From CAKVLS01 sp045651685 (GTDB lineage Bacteria; Bacillota; Clostridia; Christensenellales; UBA1242): a stretch of DNA of 29,401 bases. The notes under the pieces are model-generated. The model ran no database searches. It was not told the origin of the DNA and worked only from the letters and a program-made list of their open reading frames with translations. Positions within the stretch are counted from its first letter, which is position 1. The number at the start of each line of letters is the position of its first letter. A program made the translations under genes and the position numbers. Location: contig JAZRSV010000001.1 of assembly GCA_045651685.1 (NCBI GenBank), positions 1-29,401 on the forward strand, written 5' to 3'. Positions 8,403 to 16,833 of this stretch are shown here, piece by piece.

Positions 8403-8410
8403 GGTTTGTT

Positions 8411-9925
8411 ATGAAGCATCTATTTAAGGCAGTTTTTATAATTAGTATTTTTTCTATACTCACAAGAATTGTTGGTTTTTTATTTAAGATTTATCTTTCT
8501 AGAGTTGTCGGAGCAGAAGTATTAGGCATATATCAAATAGCTTTCTCTGTATTTGGCGTACTCGAAACCTTTGTAGCTAGTGGCTTGCCTCTGGTTGTTA
8601 GCAAGATGACCTCTAGCTACAATGTACAAAAACAAACAGCGTCAAAATACGCCTGCACCACTGCAGCACTGATCATTGGACTTATAACATCTACTATATT
8701 ATGCCTAGTTATCTTTGTGTTTAGAGACGCTTTTGGGCTGCTATTTACAGACAAAAGATGCCTAAATATACTTTTGACACTATTGCCTGCAATTGTTTTT
8801 TCTAGCGTTTATGCGACATTAAGGGGCTATCTATGGGGACATAAAAGATACTTTTGGGTAAGTGCAACGGAGTTTTTTGAACAAATTGCAAGAGTTGTTG
8901 TTTGTGTTGTTTTGCTAGCGTTTACTTATTCTGCCTTTGATGGAGCTATTGCAGCAAGTTGGTCGCTAACAATATCATGTGCACTATCTTGCATATTAGT
9001 ATTAATAGTGTTTTTTGCAAGTGGTGGCAAGCTAAAAAATCCTACCAAACAATTTGGCACTGTATTAAAATCAGCAGCGCCAATCACTGGCGTAAGGCTC
9101 GCATCTAGCTTGATAATACCACTAATTGCAATTATTATACCTTTGCGCCTGATGGCTGTTGGCTATACAAATGAGCAGGCACTTGCCGAATATGGCATAG
9201 CTATGGGTATGACCTTTCCCCTATTGTATTTACCATCTACTATAGTTGGATCTTTGGCGATGGCATTAATACCCGACTTGTCTTCTGACCTGGCTGCTAA
9301 TAATATAAAAAGTGTCACTAGCAAAATTCAATCTTCTATCAAATTTACTATTTTTGTGTCATGCGCAATAATACCTATTTATTTGGGTCTAGGTGAACAT
9401 ATTGGTCAATTTTTATTTAACAACACAAAAAGTGGGTATTATCTATCATATGCTAGTTTTATTATGATACCTATTGGCATAAGCAACATAACAACATCTA
9501 TACTTAATGCTCTGGGGCTAGAGGTAAAAGGATTTATCAACTATCTAATCGGCTCTGTATTTTTGTTATTAGCTTTATTTATTTTGCCTCAATTTGTTGG
9601 CATATTGTCACTTGTTTGGGGCATGGGCCTATGTATGAGCATTGCTAGCGGGCTCAATATAATAATGATAAAAAAGAAGATTAAAGCTCCCGTAAATATC
9701 AAAAAGCCACTTATTATAATGCTTGCTATTGCTCCAGTTTGTGCACTGGCAATAACTTTTGTTTATGGTATATGCATCAACATCTTCCCTACATTTATTT
9801 GTCTTGCACTATGCTCTTTGATAAGCGTAATATGTTTTGTTGTTTTATGTATGGTTTTTAATATTATAGAACTTGACAGTTGGTTTTCTAAAATTATAAA
9901 AAAAACATCTGTAAAAAAAGTATAA
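8411..9925 (+). CDS. SpoVB-like polysaccharide/lipid-linked glycan flippase (MOP superfamily)
   Basis: Integral membrane protein of 504 residues with about 12-14 hydrophobic segments spread over its length, as expected for the MOP exporter superfamily (MATE, Wzx, MurJ, SpoVB). The N-terminal pattern, with LTRIVGFLFKIYLSRVVG and then GLPLVVSKM, matches SpoVB/YtgP-type proteins. These flip lipid-linked oligosaccharide precursors and in sporulating Firmicutes are needed for spore cortex. The ATG follows AGGGG by 6 bases. The YetF-like gene follows after 29 bases, a pairing compatible with one transcript. It may serve vegetative wall synthesis rather than sporulation; no other spore gene is nearby to decide. 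Confidence 0.88.
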   Translation: MKHLFKAVFIISIFSILTRIVGFLFKIYLSRVVGAEVLGIYQIAFSVFGVLETFVASGLPLVVSKMTSSYNVQKQTASKYACTTAALIIGLITSTILCLVIFVFRDAFGLLFTDKRCLNILLTLLPAIVFSSVYATLRGYLWGHKRYFWVSATEFFEQIARVVVCVVLLAFTYSAFDGAIAASWSLTISCALSCILVLIVFFASGGKLKNPTKQFGTVLKSAAPITGVRLASSLIIPLIAIIIPLRLMAVGYTNEQALAEYGIAMGMTFPLLYLPSTIVGSLAMALIPDLSSDLAANNIKSVTSKIQSSIKFTIFVSCAIIPIYLGLGEHIGQFLFNNTKSGYYLSYASFIMIPIGISNITTSILNALGLEVKGFINYLIGSVFLLLALFILPQFVGILSLVWGMGLCMSIASGLNIIMIKKKIKAPVNIKKPLIIMLAIAPVCALAITFVYGICINIFPTFICLALCSLISVICFVVLCMVFNIIELDSWFSKIIKKTSVKKV

Positions 9926-9954
9926 TTTGACCAAATATGTAAAATAACTAAACT

Positions 9955-10659
9955 ATGTTTACACTTATTATTAGAGCGGTGTTGTTATACATTATTGTAT
10001 TGTTTGTTTTAAGGCTTATGGGCAAACGCCAAATCGCCGAAATGCAACCATTTGAGTTTGTTATAACACTTATAATAGCAGATCTTGCTTGCATACCCAT
10101 GAGCGAAACAACTGTGCCTTTGCTTGATGGCATCGTGCCACTACTAACCCTAGCAACACTTCATTTTATGATGACTTTTTTGTCTATAAAAAGCATAAAA
10201 ATTAGAAAGTTTATCAACGGCAAACCAATTATAATAATTGATCCTGATGGTATACGCTATGATGCATTAACGGCTTTGAGCATGACTCTTAATGACCTAA
10301 ACGAAACCTTGCGTATTGCTGGACATTTTGATCTGCAAGAAATTGCTTATGCGATAGTTGAAACAAATGGTAGCGTAAGCGTTCTTACAAAATCGCAATT
10401 ATCTCCACCAACAGCCAAAGACTTAAATATACAAACGCAAACGGACAGCTTAAGTGTTATACTTATCAACGATGGCAAAATAATTAAAGAAAATTTAGAA
10501 TATATGCACATAGACAAAAGTGTTATTGACGATATTTTAGCCAAGCAAAATATAAAAAGCATCAAACAAGTATTAATACTATCTGCAAACAAAACAGGCA
10601 ATGTTTATCTACAAGAAAAAGGCAAAAAATATCAAACACTAACCATCAAGACTCGTTAA
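9955..10659 (+). CDS. YetF-like DUF421 membrane protein
   Basis: Protein of 234 residues of the YetF/DUF421 family. Up to three membrane helices lie in the first 80 residues, with the family motif GKRQIAEMQPFEFV (about 23-36). A soluble C-terminal alpha/beta region has the conserved KPIIIIDPDGI segment (about 89-99) and 'LNDLNETLR' (about 112-120). Work on Bacillus spore-membrane homologues links C-terminal DUF421 domains to germination complexes, but most members are uncharacterised. It follows the flippase by 29 bases with only a poor SD, suggesting cotranscription. A broken microgene and then a DUF4363-like gene follow; DUF421 and DUF4363 genes are often neighbours in Clostridia. Confidence 0.88.
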   Translation: MFTLIIRAVLLYIIVLFVLRLMGKRQIAEMQPFEFVITLIIADLACIPMSETTVPLLDGIVPLLTLATLHFMMTFLSIKSIKIRKFINGKPIIIIDPDGIRYDALTALSMTLNDLNETLRIAGHFDLQEIAYAIVETNGSVSVLTKSQLSPPTAKDLNIQTQTDSLSVILINDGKIIKENLEYMHIDKSVIDDILAKQNIKSIKQVLILSANKTGNVYLQEKGKKYQTLTIKTR

Positions 10660-10671
10660 AAAGGGTTAATA

Positions 10672-10786
10672 ATGGTATATAAGAAAAAATATTACACAGC
10701 AAGCAGCAGAAAAGCGATCTTTTGCTCAAGGTTGTAAGGTGGGCGCTAGAAAAGCAAAAAGAGCCACTCGTAGAAAAAGATATTAA
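10672..10786 (+). pseudogene. Frameshifted basic microprotein gene
   Basis: An ATG at 10672 with a good SD (AAAGGG, 6 bases upstream) opens a 21-codon frame starting MVYKKKYYTASSRKA and stopping at 10735. The next frame has no stop from 10673 to 10784 and encodes a basic tail with AQGCKVGARKAKRATRRKRY. Removing one base near the AAAA at 10709-10712 would join the two into a protein of about 37 residues, rich in Lys and Arg. It could be a mutated gene, a sequencing or assembly error, or a programmed +1 shift. No family recognised. Confidence 0.5.
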
Positions 10787-10820
10787 AATAAAAAAAACTA
10801 CTAGATAAACTAGTAGTTTT
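10787..10820. terminator. Bidirectional terminator (microgene / small RNA)
   Basis: AAAACTACTAG (10794-10804) pairs with CTAGTAGTTTT (10810-10820) around the loop ATAAA. On the minus strand the hairpin is followed by eight T residues (10797-10790) and another T4, ideal for ending the small RNA. On the plus strand the T-run is only four. Confidence 0.85.
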
Positions 10821-10914
10821 ATGCAGAGCCTCACAGCGCAAGGCAGTCTAGCTACTCTGCTTGGTTGTACGACTTAGGTCCACAACTTTGACACTGGGTG
10901 TCACTCCGACTGCT
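10790..10914 (-). ncRNA. Candidate structured small RNA, about 125 nt, unknown class
   Basis: A minus-strand transcription unit with a near-consensus promoter (10920-10948) and a strong terminator, but no open reading frame of note. Predicted helices: TGACAC/GTGTCA hairpin (10903-10889); a hairpin at 10886-10864 with GTTGT/ACAAC and GAC/GTC closing CTAA; GCAGAG (10860-10855) with CTCTGC (10828-10823), prolonged inward by CCT/AGG; and GCAGTC (10913-10908) with GACTGC (10848-10843). The last two helices cross, giving a pseudoknot. The GC content is visibly higher than in the surrounding DNA. No SRP, RNase P, 6S, tmRNA or familiar riboswitch signature was found, and no gene follows on this strand, so it is likely trans-acting. 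Not tested by covariance. Confidence 0.65.
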
Positions 10915-10919
10915 TTGAT

Positions 10920-10948
10920 AGTATATTACAAAATTTATGAGGTGTCAA
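10920..10948 (-). promoter_or_regulatory. Near-consensus sigma-A promoter of the small RNA
   Basis: On the minus strand TTGACA (10948-10943), a spacer of exactly 17 bases and TATACT (10925-10920). The start would be at about 10914-10913. No SD or start codon follows. Confidence 0.8.
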
Positions 10949-10982
10949 TAATTGAAACAAATAATCCTTAAAGAGGCTGCCC

Positions 10983-11375
10983 ATGAATAGAGCTATAGGT
11001 ATGATTATAATATCAGTTTTGCTTATAAGCCTTGGTGTTTGGCAAGAGATATATATACATGATGTTATTAATGTGCTTAACACTTCGACCAAGCAGTTAG
11101 AAGTTGTTGTGGATCAATATGAAGACAATATAAACTGCGACCCAGTAAAAAAAGAATTCCAAAAGCTACAAACCTTTTGGAGTAAAAAAGAACCAAAACT
11201 ATGCTATATAGTAAACTTTGAAAAAATAAAATATATTAACGAAAGCCTAGTAAAACTAGAAGGCGCCATAACACAAAACGACTTTTCGGTTGCTCTCGAA
11301 AATGTAAAAACCCTACAAAACTATAGTTCTGCCCTGCATTATATAATGGGTATGAATATCAACAATATACTATAA
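10983..11375 (+). CDS. DUF4363-like single-pass membrane protein
   Basis: Protein of 130 residues with one N-terminal hydrophobic segment (about 5-22) and a helical extracytoplasmic domain. The domain has the pattern of DUF4363 proteins: conserved W in 'LQTFWSKKEPKL' (about 60-71), then EKIKYINESLVKLEGAI with regular hydrophobic spacing. Its function is unknown. DUF4363 genes commonly lie beside DUF421 genes in Clostridia, as here. In this window they are separated by the microgene, a terminator and the antisense small RNA. SD AAGAGG is present, 8 bases before the ATG. No convincing plus-strand promoter was found in the gap. Confidence 0.75.
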   Translation: MNRAIGMIIISVLLISLGVWQEIYIHDVINVLNTSTKQLEVVVDQYEDNINCDPVKKEFQKLQTFWSKKEPKLCYIVNFEKIKYINESLVKLEGAITQNDFSVALENVKTLQNYSSALHYIMGMNINNIL

Positions 11376-11380
11376 AAAAT

Positions 11381-11418
11381 AAAACCACAAAAAACAACCA
11401 AAGTTTTTTGTGGTTTTT
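11381..11418. terminator. Bidirectional terminator (DUF4363-like / J-domain gene)
   Basis: Perfect 15-base stem 11381-11395 with 11403-11417 (AAAACCACAAAAAAC and its complement), loop AACCAAA. It has T-runs on both strands between convergent genes and overlaps the J-domain stop codon by one base. Confidence 0.9.
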
Positions 11419-11872
11419 ATTTGAAGTATATTATCATAGCGATGATTATTTCTACACCAACTAATGCAAGTAGACTGTAAAACAATCTAGAAGTAAACAA
11501 TCTAACAAGACCTTTTCTTGCTTGAGGTGCTCTTTCGTTATTCTTAAAATACTCTCTAGACATTTGTTGTTCTTCGTTTTGTCTTGAGGCACTATAACGA
11601 CGGGCTCTTCTTATTTGTCTATCTTCTCTGCGGAGTTGTCGATAGTTTGGTGATGACGAAAAATTATGCTTTAAGTCATAATCACGCCTTTTGGACTCAT
11701 CTTTTAGTACGGAGTAAGCTTCTGTTATGATTGCTGTGTACTTTTGTGCGAACTCCTTATCGCCTCTGTACACATCTGGGTGGTACTTTGTGATGAGTTC
11801 AATGTAAGCTCTTTTTATTTGCATTTGAGTTGCATTAGAGCGAACTTGCAACACTTCATAAAAGTTCTTCAT
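11417..11872 (-). CDS. Membrane-anchored J-domain (DnaJ-like) protein
   Basis: Protein of 151 residues. An N-terminal J domain (about 2-66) has the invariant HPD at 31-33 and the 'YDLKH' end, so it should stimulate the ATPase of an Hsp70 (DnaK). A basic linker with REDRQIRRARRYSASRQ (about 81-97) follows, then one C-terminal membrane helix (about 127-149) ending in YFK: a tail-anchored type II J protein lacking the Gly/Phe and zinc domains of DnaJ. It probably recruits DnaK to the membrane. The ATG is only 7 bases from the -10 box, so the message appears leaderless; no SD is possible. The start cannot move downstream without cutting the J domain. Confidence 0.85.
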   Translation of the reverse strand: MKNFYEVLQVRSNATQMQIKRAYIELITKYHPDVYRGDKEFAQKYTAIITEAYSVLKDESKRRDYDLKHNFSSSPNYRQLRREDRQIRRARRYSASRQNEEQQMSREYFKNNERAPQARKGLVRLFTSRLFYSLLALVGVEIIIAMIIYFK

Positions 11873-11878
11873 ACTATC

Positions 11879-11907
11879 ATTATAGCGACTTGAAAATTAT
11901 TTTGCAA
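11879..11907 (-). promoter_or_regulatory. Promoter giving a probably leaderless J-domain mRNA
   Basis: On the minus strand TTGCAA (11907-11902), 17 bases, TATAAT (11884-11879). Six bases (GATAGT) separate the -10 from the ATG at 11872, so the expected transcription start coincides with the A of the start codon. Confidence 0.65.
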
Positions 11908-11928
11908 TAACTTTTTGTTGGTTTTGTC

Positions 11929-11957
11929 AAAAATTTAGCATTCAAAACTAAATTTTT
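11929..11957 (-). terminator. AT-rich hairpin, possible uvrA terminator
   Basis: On the minus strand AAAAATTTAG (11957-11948) pairs with CTAAATTTTT (11938-11929) over a 9-base loop, 38 bases past the uvrA stop. The stem is almost all A/T and the T-run belongs to its own 3' arm, so termination may be weak. Confidence 0.45.
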
Positions 11958-11994
11958 ATGCCAAAATGCCCGTTTTGAGCCAGAAATTTGGCTT

Positions 11995-14817
11995 CTATGA
12001 CCTTTTTAATATTGGCTTTAGGAATTTTGCAGTGTAGCTTTTAGGGTGTTTTGAGACTTCTTCTGGCGACCCAAATACAACCACTTGTCCACCCCTATCG
12101 CCACCTTCTGGACCTAGGTCTATAATATAATCTGCCACCTTGATAACATCAAGGTTGTGTTCTATAACAATAACTGTATTGCCTTTTTTAACCAACTCTT
12201 GCAATATGTTGATTAGTTTAGCTACATCATACATATGAAGTCCTGTTGTTGGTTCGTCCAAAATATAAACAGTTTTGCCCGTGCTGCGTTTTGACAACTC
12301 TGTAGCTAGTTTTACTCTTTGAGCTTCACCACCACTTAAAGTTGTTGCGCTTTGACCAAGCTTGATATAACCCAAGCCTACATCGTATAGAGCTTGTATT
12401 TTGTTTTTTATAGAAGAAATGTTTTCAAAAAATTTAAGTGCCTCTTCTACGGTCATATCCAAGACATCACTAATAGACTTGCCTTTGTACTTAACTTGCA
12501 ATGTTTCTCTATTATATCTCTTACCCTTACAAACACTACATGGCACATATACATCTGGCAAAAAGTACATTTCTATTTTCTTTTCGCCGTCACCTTCGCA
12601 GGCATCACATCTACCACCCTTGACATTAAAGCTAAATCGGCCACTATTATAACCACGCTCTTTTGCCTCTTGAGTGCTTGCAAACAAATCTCTAATTGCA
12701 GTAAACACCCCAGTATATGTTGCAGGATTGCTGCGAGGAGTTCTACCAATAGGTGATTGGTCAATATTGATAACCTTATCAAGATCTTCTAAACCGTCAA
12801 TGTTTTTGTATTTACCTTCTATCAAGTTGCTACGGTTTAGCTTGTTAGATAATGCAGGGTACAAAATCTCATTAATAAGACTACTCTTACCGCTACCACT
12901 AACACCAGTCACTACAGTAAATACACCCTTTGGTATGTTTACACTAATATTATTTAGGTTGTTTTGTTTTGCACCGGTTATAGATATATAGCCTTTTTCT
13001 ATACTTTTGCGACTTTGTGGTACAAGTATTTTTTCTTTGCCACTTAAATAACTACCAGTTATAGATTGTGGGCAGTTTTTGATATCTTCTAAATCACCTT
13101 GAACAACTACTTCGCCACCATGCACGCCTGCCTTTGGTCCGATGTCCACAATATGATCAGCAGCTCTTATAGTGTCTTCGTCATGTTCTACAACAATAAG
13201 GGTATTACCCAAGTCTCTCAAATGCTGCAAAGTATATATCAACTTTTCGTTGTCTCTCTGATGCAAGCCTATGCTAGGCTCGTCCAAAATATACAATACA
13301 CCAACAAGTCCACTACCTATTTGAGTAGCTAGACGAATACGCTGCGCCTCGCCACCACTCAAAGTCTTTGCTGTACGACTCAAAGTAAGATAATCAAGGC
13401 CAACATTGCACAAAAAGTCTAGTCTTGCATTTATCTCTTTTAGTATAGGTTCTGCTATTATTGCTTGGCTCTTATTAAGAGATAGGTTGTTTAGATAATT
13501 TTTTAGATCTTGTGCGTTAAGGTCAGTTATATCTACAATATTATACTTACCTATCTTTACAGACAAAGCTTGCTCATTTAGTCTCTTACCGTGACAAACA
13601 GGACACTCTTGTTCTCTCATAAGCTTTGCAATTTCGCTCTTTGTATATTCGCTAGAGCTCTCTACAAAACGGCGTCTTAAGTTGACTATAAGACCTTCGA
13701 AAGAACCTTTGTATGATCCACTAAACTTTGCAGTATTATACTCCAAATCTAGTTCTTCGCCATTGTTGCCATATAACAGCATATTAATAATTTTTGGTGG
13801 CAAATCTTTTACTGGCACATCAAGGCTAAAGTTATATTTTTTAGCCAAAGCAGCATAATACATCTGCCCAATAGAACCAGCGTCCATCATCCAACCAGAA
13901 ACTCTCAAGCCACCTTCGTTGATAGACTTATGGCTATTGCGCATAACAAGCGATTCGTCAATCTCGCTAGTAAAACCCAAACCACTACAGTTAGGACAAG
14001 CGCCAAAAGGTGTGTTAAAGCTAAATAATCTTGGGCTAATCTCGTCAAAAGAAAAACCGCACTCTGCACAAGCAAATTCGTTGTTGTAAGTGACACTTTC
14101 GCCATCACTTTCTACAACAACCAAACCACTGCTTAACTTTAGTGCTACTTCGATACTTTCTGAAAGGCGTTTTTCTATGTCTGGTTTTAATACTAATCTA
14201 TCTACAACAATATTAATATTGTGTTTAATATTTTTGTCTAAAACTATCTCTTCGTCTAGAGTATAGATAATACCATCTACCTCTACCCTTACATAACCAT
14301 CTTTTCTAAAATCTTCAAACAATTTTGCAAAGGTACCTTTTTGACCTCTCACTACAGGAGCTGTCAAAACAACCTTTGTGCCTTCTGGTTTTTGCATTAT
14401 TAAGTCAACGATATTGTCAACAGACTGTTTGGTAATTGGTTTATGACAATGTGGGCAATATGGCACACCTATTCTTGCATATAATAAGCGCAAATAGTCA
14501 TATATCTCTGTGACAGTACCAACTGTAGAGCGAGGGTTGTGCGAAGTTGTCTTTTGGTCAATAGATATAGCAGGAGACAAACCATCTATACTCTCGACAT
14601 TTGGTTTTTGCACTTGACCCAAAAACTGTCTTGCATAAGAAGACAATGACTCTACATAACGGCGTTGACCTTCGGCAAAGATAGTGTCAAATGCAAGAGT
14701 TGACTTGCCACTGCCACTAACACCAGTAAAAACTATTAACTTGTTTCGTGGCAAAGTAAGATCAATATTTTTTAGATTGTTCTCTTTTGCTCCTTTGATA
14801 ACAATGTTTTCTTCCAT
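11995..14817 (-). CDS. uvrA: UvrA, excinuclease ABC subunit A
   Basis: ATPase that, as a dimer with UvrB, scans DNA for bulky lesions and starts nucleotide excision repair; cytoplasmic. It has 940 residues, the usual length. The first Walker A is GVSGSGKST (32-40) and a second, GVSGSGKSS, lies in the C-terminal half. Both ABC signatures, LSGGEAQRIRLA and LSGGEAQRVKLA, are present. Zinc-binding cysteine pairs are CPHC, CAEC with CPNC, CPVC, and CDAC with CSVC. Both Walker B regions read YILDEPS/T. The start is fixed by GGAG 6 bases before the ATG. It lies 19 bases downstream of uvrB and belongs to the same operon. All key motifs are intact. Confidence 0.98.
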   Translation of the reverse strand: MEENIVIKGAKENNLKNIDLTLPRNKLIVFTGVSGSGKSTLAFDTIFAEGQRRYVESLSSYARQFLGQVQKPNVESIDGLSPAISIDQKTTSHNPRSTVGTVTEIYDYLRLLYARIGVPYCPHCHKPITKQSVDNIVDLIMQKPEGTKVVLTAPVVRGQKGTFAKLFEDFRKDGYVRVEVDGIIYTLDEEIVLDKNIKHNINIVVDRLVLKPDIEKRLSESIEVALKLSSGLVVVESDGESVTYNNEFACAECGFSFDEISPRLFSFNTPFGACPNCSGLGFTSEIDESLVMRNSHKSINEGGLRVSGWMMDAGSIGQMYYAALAKKYNFSLDVPVKDLPPKIINMLLYGNNGEELDLEYNTAKFSGSYKGSFEGLIVNLRRRFVESSSEYTKSEIAKLMREQECPVCHGKRLNEQALSVKIGKYNIVDITDLNAQDLKNYLNNLSLNKSQAIIAEPILKEINARLDFLCNVGLDYLTLSRTAKTLSGGEAQRIRLATQIGSGLVGVLYILDEPSIGLHQRDNEKLIYTLQHLRDLGNTLIVVEHDEDTIRAADHIVDIGPKAGVHGGEVVVQGDLEDIKNCPQSITGSYLSGKEKILVPQSRKSIEKGYISITGAKQNNLNNISVNIPKGVFTVVTGVSGSGKSSLINEILYPALSNKLNRSNLIEGKYKNIDGLEDLDKVINIDQSPIGRTPRSNPATYTGVFTAIRDLFASTQEAKERGYNSGRFSFNVKGGRCDACEGDGEKKIEMYFLPDVYVPCSVCKGKRYNRETLQVKYKGKSISDVLDMTVEEALKFFENISSIKNKIQALYDVGLGYIKLGQSATTLSGGEAQRVKLATELSKRSTGKTVYILDEPTTGLHMYDVAKLINILQELVKKGNTVIVIEHNLDVIKVADYIIDLGPEGGDRGGQVVVFGSPEEVSKHPKSYTAKFLKPILKRS

Positions 14818-14836
14818 CTAAAACTCCATAATTTTT

Positions 14837-16798
14837 TTAATTGTTGAGTTGTCTTTTTAGTTCTGCTATACGATCTCTTAATTTTATAGCACTTTCAAAG
14901 TCTAAGGTCTTAACAGAAACATCCATAAAACCTTTTAATTTTTCTATTTCTTTTTCTATATCTTTACGGCTCGCCTTTTTAACATTGCCTTCTATCTGTT
15001 TAGAAGATATCTCTAGGGTATTTTTAACCGACTTTGTTATTGTTTTTGGTTCGATACCGTGTTTTTTGTTATATTCTTGCTGCAAAGCTCTTCTTTGGTT
15101 AGTAGTGTCTATTGCTTTTTGCATAGATGCAGTGATTGTATCTGCATACATAATAACCCTAGCTTTACTATTTCTTGCTGCACGGCCAATTGTCTGAATA
15201 AGCGAAGTTTCGCTACGCAAAAAGCCTTCTTTGTCGGCATCAAGTATCGCCACAAGCATAGTTTCTGGTATGTCTAGACCTTCTCTTAACAAGTTGATAC
15301 CAACAAGCACATCAAAGTCTCCGGCCCTTAAACCATTAACTATCTCGATACGCTCTAATGTGTCTATATCAGAGTGCATATATCTTACTTTTATGCCATA
15401 ATCTATCAGATATGTTGTAAGACTCTCTGCCATCTTTTTGGTCAAAGTTGTTATAAGCACCCTACCACCTTGATTGGTCACATCATTAATCTCGGCAATT
15501 AGGTCGTCTATTTGATTTTTTATTGGCCTTATTATAACTTCTGGATCCAATAGACCTGTTGGTCTAATAATTTGTGTTGCGACATTGTCTGCTATGCCAA
15601 GCTCATATGGCGCTGGGGTCGCAGAAACATACACTGTTTGATTAAGTCTTTTGTTAAACTCGTCAAAGTTTAGTGGTCTGTTGTCATATGCAGATGTCAG
15701 CCTAAAACCATAATTAACCAAACCATCTTTTCTTGCACGGTCACCATTATACATAGCTCGCACTTGTGGTATGGTCATATGACTCTCATCGACAAATAAT
15801 ACAAAATCTTTTGGAAAATAGTCTAACAAAGTAAAAGGTGCTTGGCCAGGGCATCTACCGTCAAAATATCTCGAATAGTTTTCGATACCACTGCAATAAC
15901 CTATTTCTCTCATCATCTCTATGTCATAGCTAGTGCGTTCGTCTAGGCGTTGTGCCTCTATTAGTTTGTTATTGTCCTTAAAAGCTTGAACTTGTTGTCT
16001 CTTATCATTTTCGATATTTAACAAAGCTTGTTCTAGTTTTTCGCTACCAATAGCATAGTGAGATGCTGGATAAATAGCAATATGAGATAGTTTACTAGTC
16101 ACCCTACCACTTACTACATCAAACTCAACTATACGCTCAATCTCATCATCAAAAAACTCTATTCTTACAGCTTTGTCAGTATAGCTTGATGGAAAAATAT
16201 CCAAAACATCACCCTTTGCTCTAAAGGTGCTACGCTTAAAGTCTATCTCGTTGCGCTCGTATCGTATTTCGATAAGTTTTTTTATTATTTGGTTGCGATC
16301 AACTTTGTCGCCAGGTCGCAAAGAAATATGCAACTTAAGGTACTCTTCTGGCTCGCCCAAACCATATATGCACGAAACAGATGCAACCACGATAACATCA
16401 TCTCTCTCTAGCAAAGAACTTGTTGCAGAATGGCGTAGTTTGTCTATTTCATCATTGATAGACATATCTTTTTCGATATAGGTATCACTACTTGCTATAT
16501 AAGCTTCGGGTTGGTAGTAGTCATAATAACTTACAAAAAACTCCACCCTATTTTGTGGAAAAAACTCTCTAAACTCGTTGCAAAGTTGTGCAGCAAGAGT
16601 TTTGTTATGAGCAAGCACCAATGTTGGCTTGCCAATATTTTTGATAATATTTGCCATGGTAAAGGTCTTGCCACTACCAGTGACACCCAACAAGACTTGA
16701 GACTTGTCACCGCGCTTTAGACCATCGGTTATACTTTGCACTGCTTGGGCTTGATCACCGGCTAATTGATATTGGCTGTGTAGTATAAATTCGCTCAT
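14837..16798 (-). CDS. uvrB: UvrB, excinuclease ABC subunit B
   Basis: Damage-verifying, helicase-like subunit that receives lesions from UvrA and recruits UvrC for incision; 653 residues, normal. Walker A is GVTGSGKT (38-45). The beta-hairpin that clamps DNA contains YYDYYQPEAYI (about 91-101). The DEAD-like box is DESH and helicase motif VI is QTIGRAARN. The C-terminal UVR domain (about 615-650, FMDVSVKTLDFESAIKLRD) should contact UvrA or UvrC. SD AAGGAT lies 5 bases from the ATG. First gene of uvrB-uvrA with a promoter at 16834-16862. No Gram-positive LexA (GAAC-N4-GTTC) box was seen upstream, so SOS control is not evident. Confidence 0.98.
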   Translation of the reverse strand: MSEFILHSQYQLAGDQAQAVQSITDGLKRGDKSQVLLGVTGSGKTFTMANIIKNIGKPTLVLAHNKTLAAQLCNEFREFFPQNRVEFFVSYYDYYQPEAYIASSDTYIEKDMSINDEIDKLRHSATSSLLERDDVIVVASVSCIYGLGEPEEYLKLHISLRPGDKVDRNQIIKKLIEIRYERNEIDFKRSTFRAKGDVLDIFPSSYTDKAVRIEFFDDEIERIVEFDVVSGRVTSKLSHIAIYPASHYAIGSEKLEQALLNIENDKRQQVQAFKDNNKLIEAQRLDERTSYDIEMMREIGYCSGIENYSRYFDGRCPGQAPFTLLDYFPKDFVLFVDESHMTIPQVRAMYNGDRARKDGLVNYGFRLTSAYDNRPLNFDEFNKRLNQTVYVSATPAPYELGIADNVATQIIRPTGLLDPEVIIRPIKNQIDDLIAEINDVTNQGGRVLITTLTKKMAESLTTYLIDYGIKVRYMHSDIDTLERIEIVNGLRAGDFDVLVGINLLREGLDIPETMLVAILDADKEGFLRSETSLIQTIGRAARNSKARVIMYADTITASMQKAIDTTNQRRALQQEYNKKHGIEPKTITKSVKNTLEISSKQIEGNVKKASRKDIEKEIEKLKGFMDVSVKTLDFESAIKLRDRIAELKRQLNN

Positions 16799-16833
16799 AA
16801 CTATCCTTTATATAATTTACAATTTACTCTAAA

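Noticed and set aside
10646..10834. Minus-strand frame of 62 codons over the microgene and terminator
   Set aside because: It crosses the small-RNA terminator hairpin, has no SD, and is hydrophobic by virtue of A-rich complement only.
10901..11092. Minus-strand frame opposite the DUF4363-like gene
   Set aside because: It runs antisense to a gene with family features and into the small-RNA promoter; no SD.
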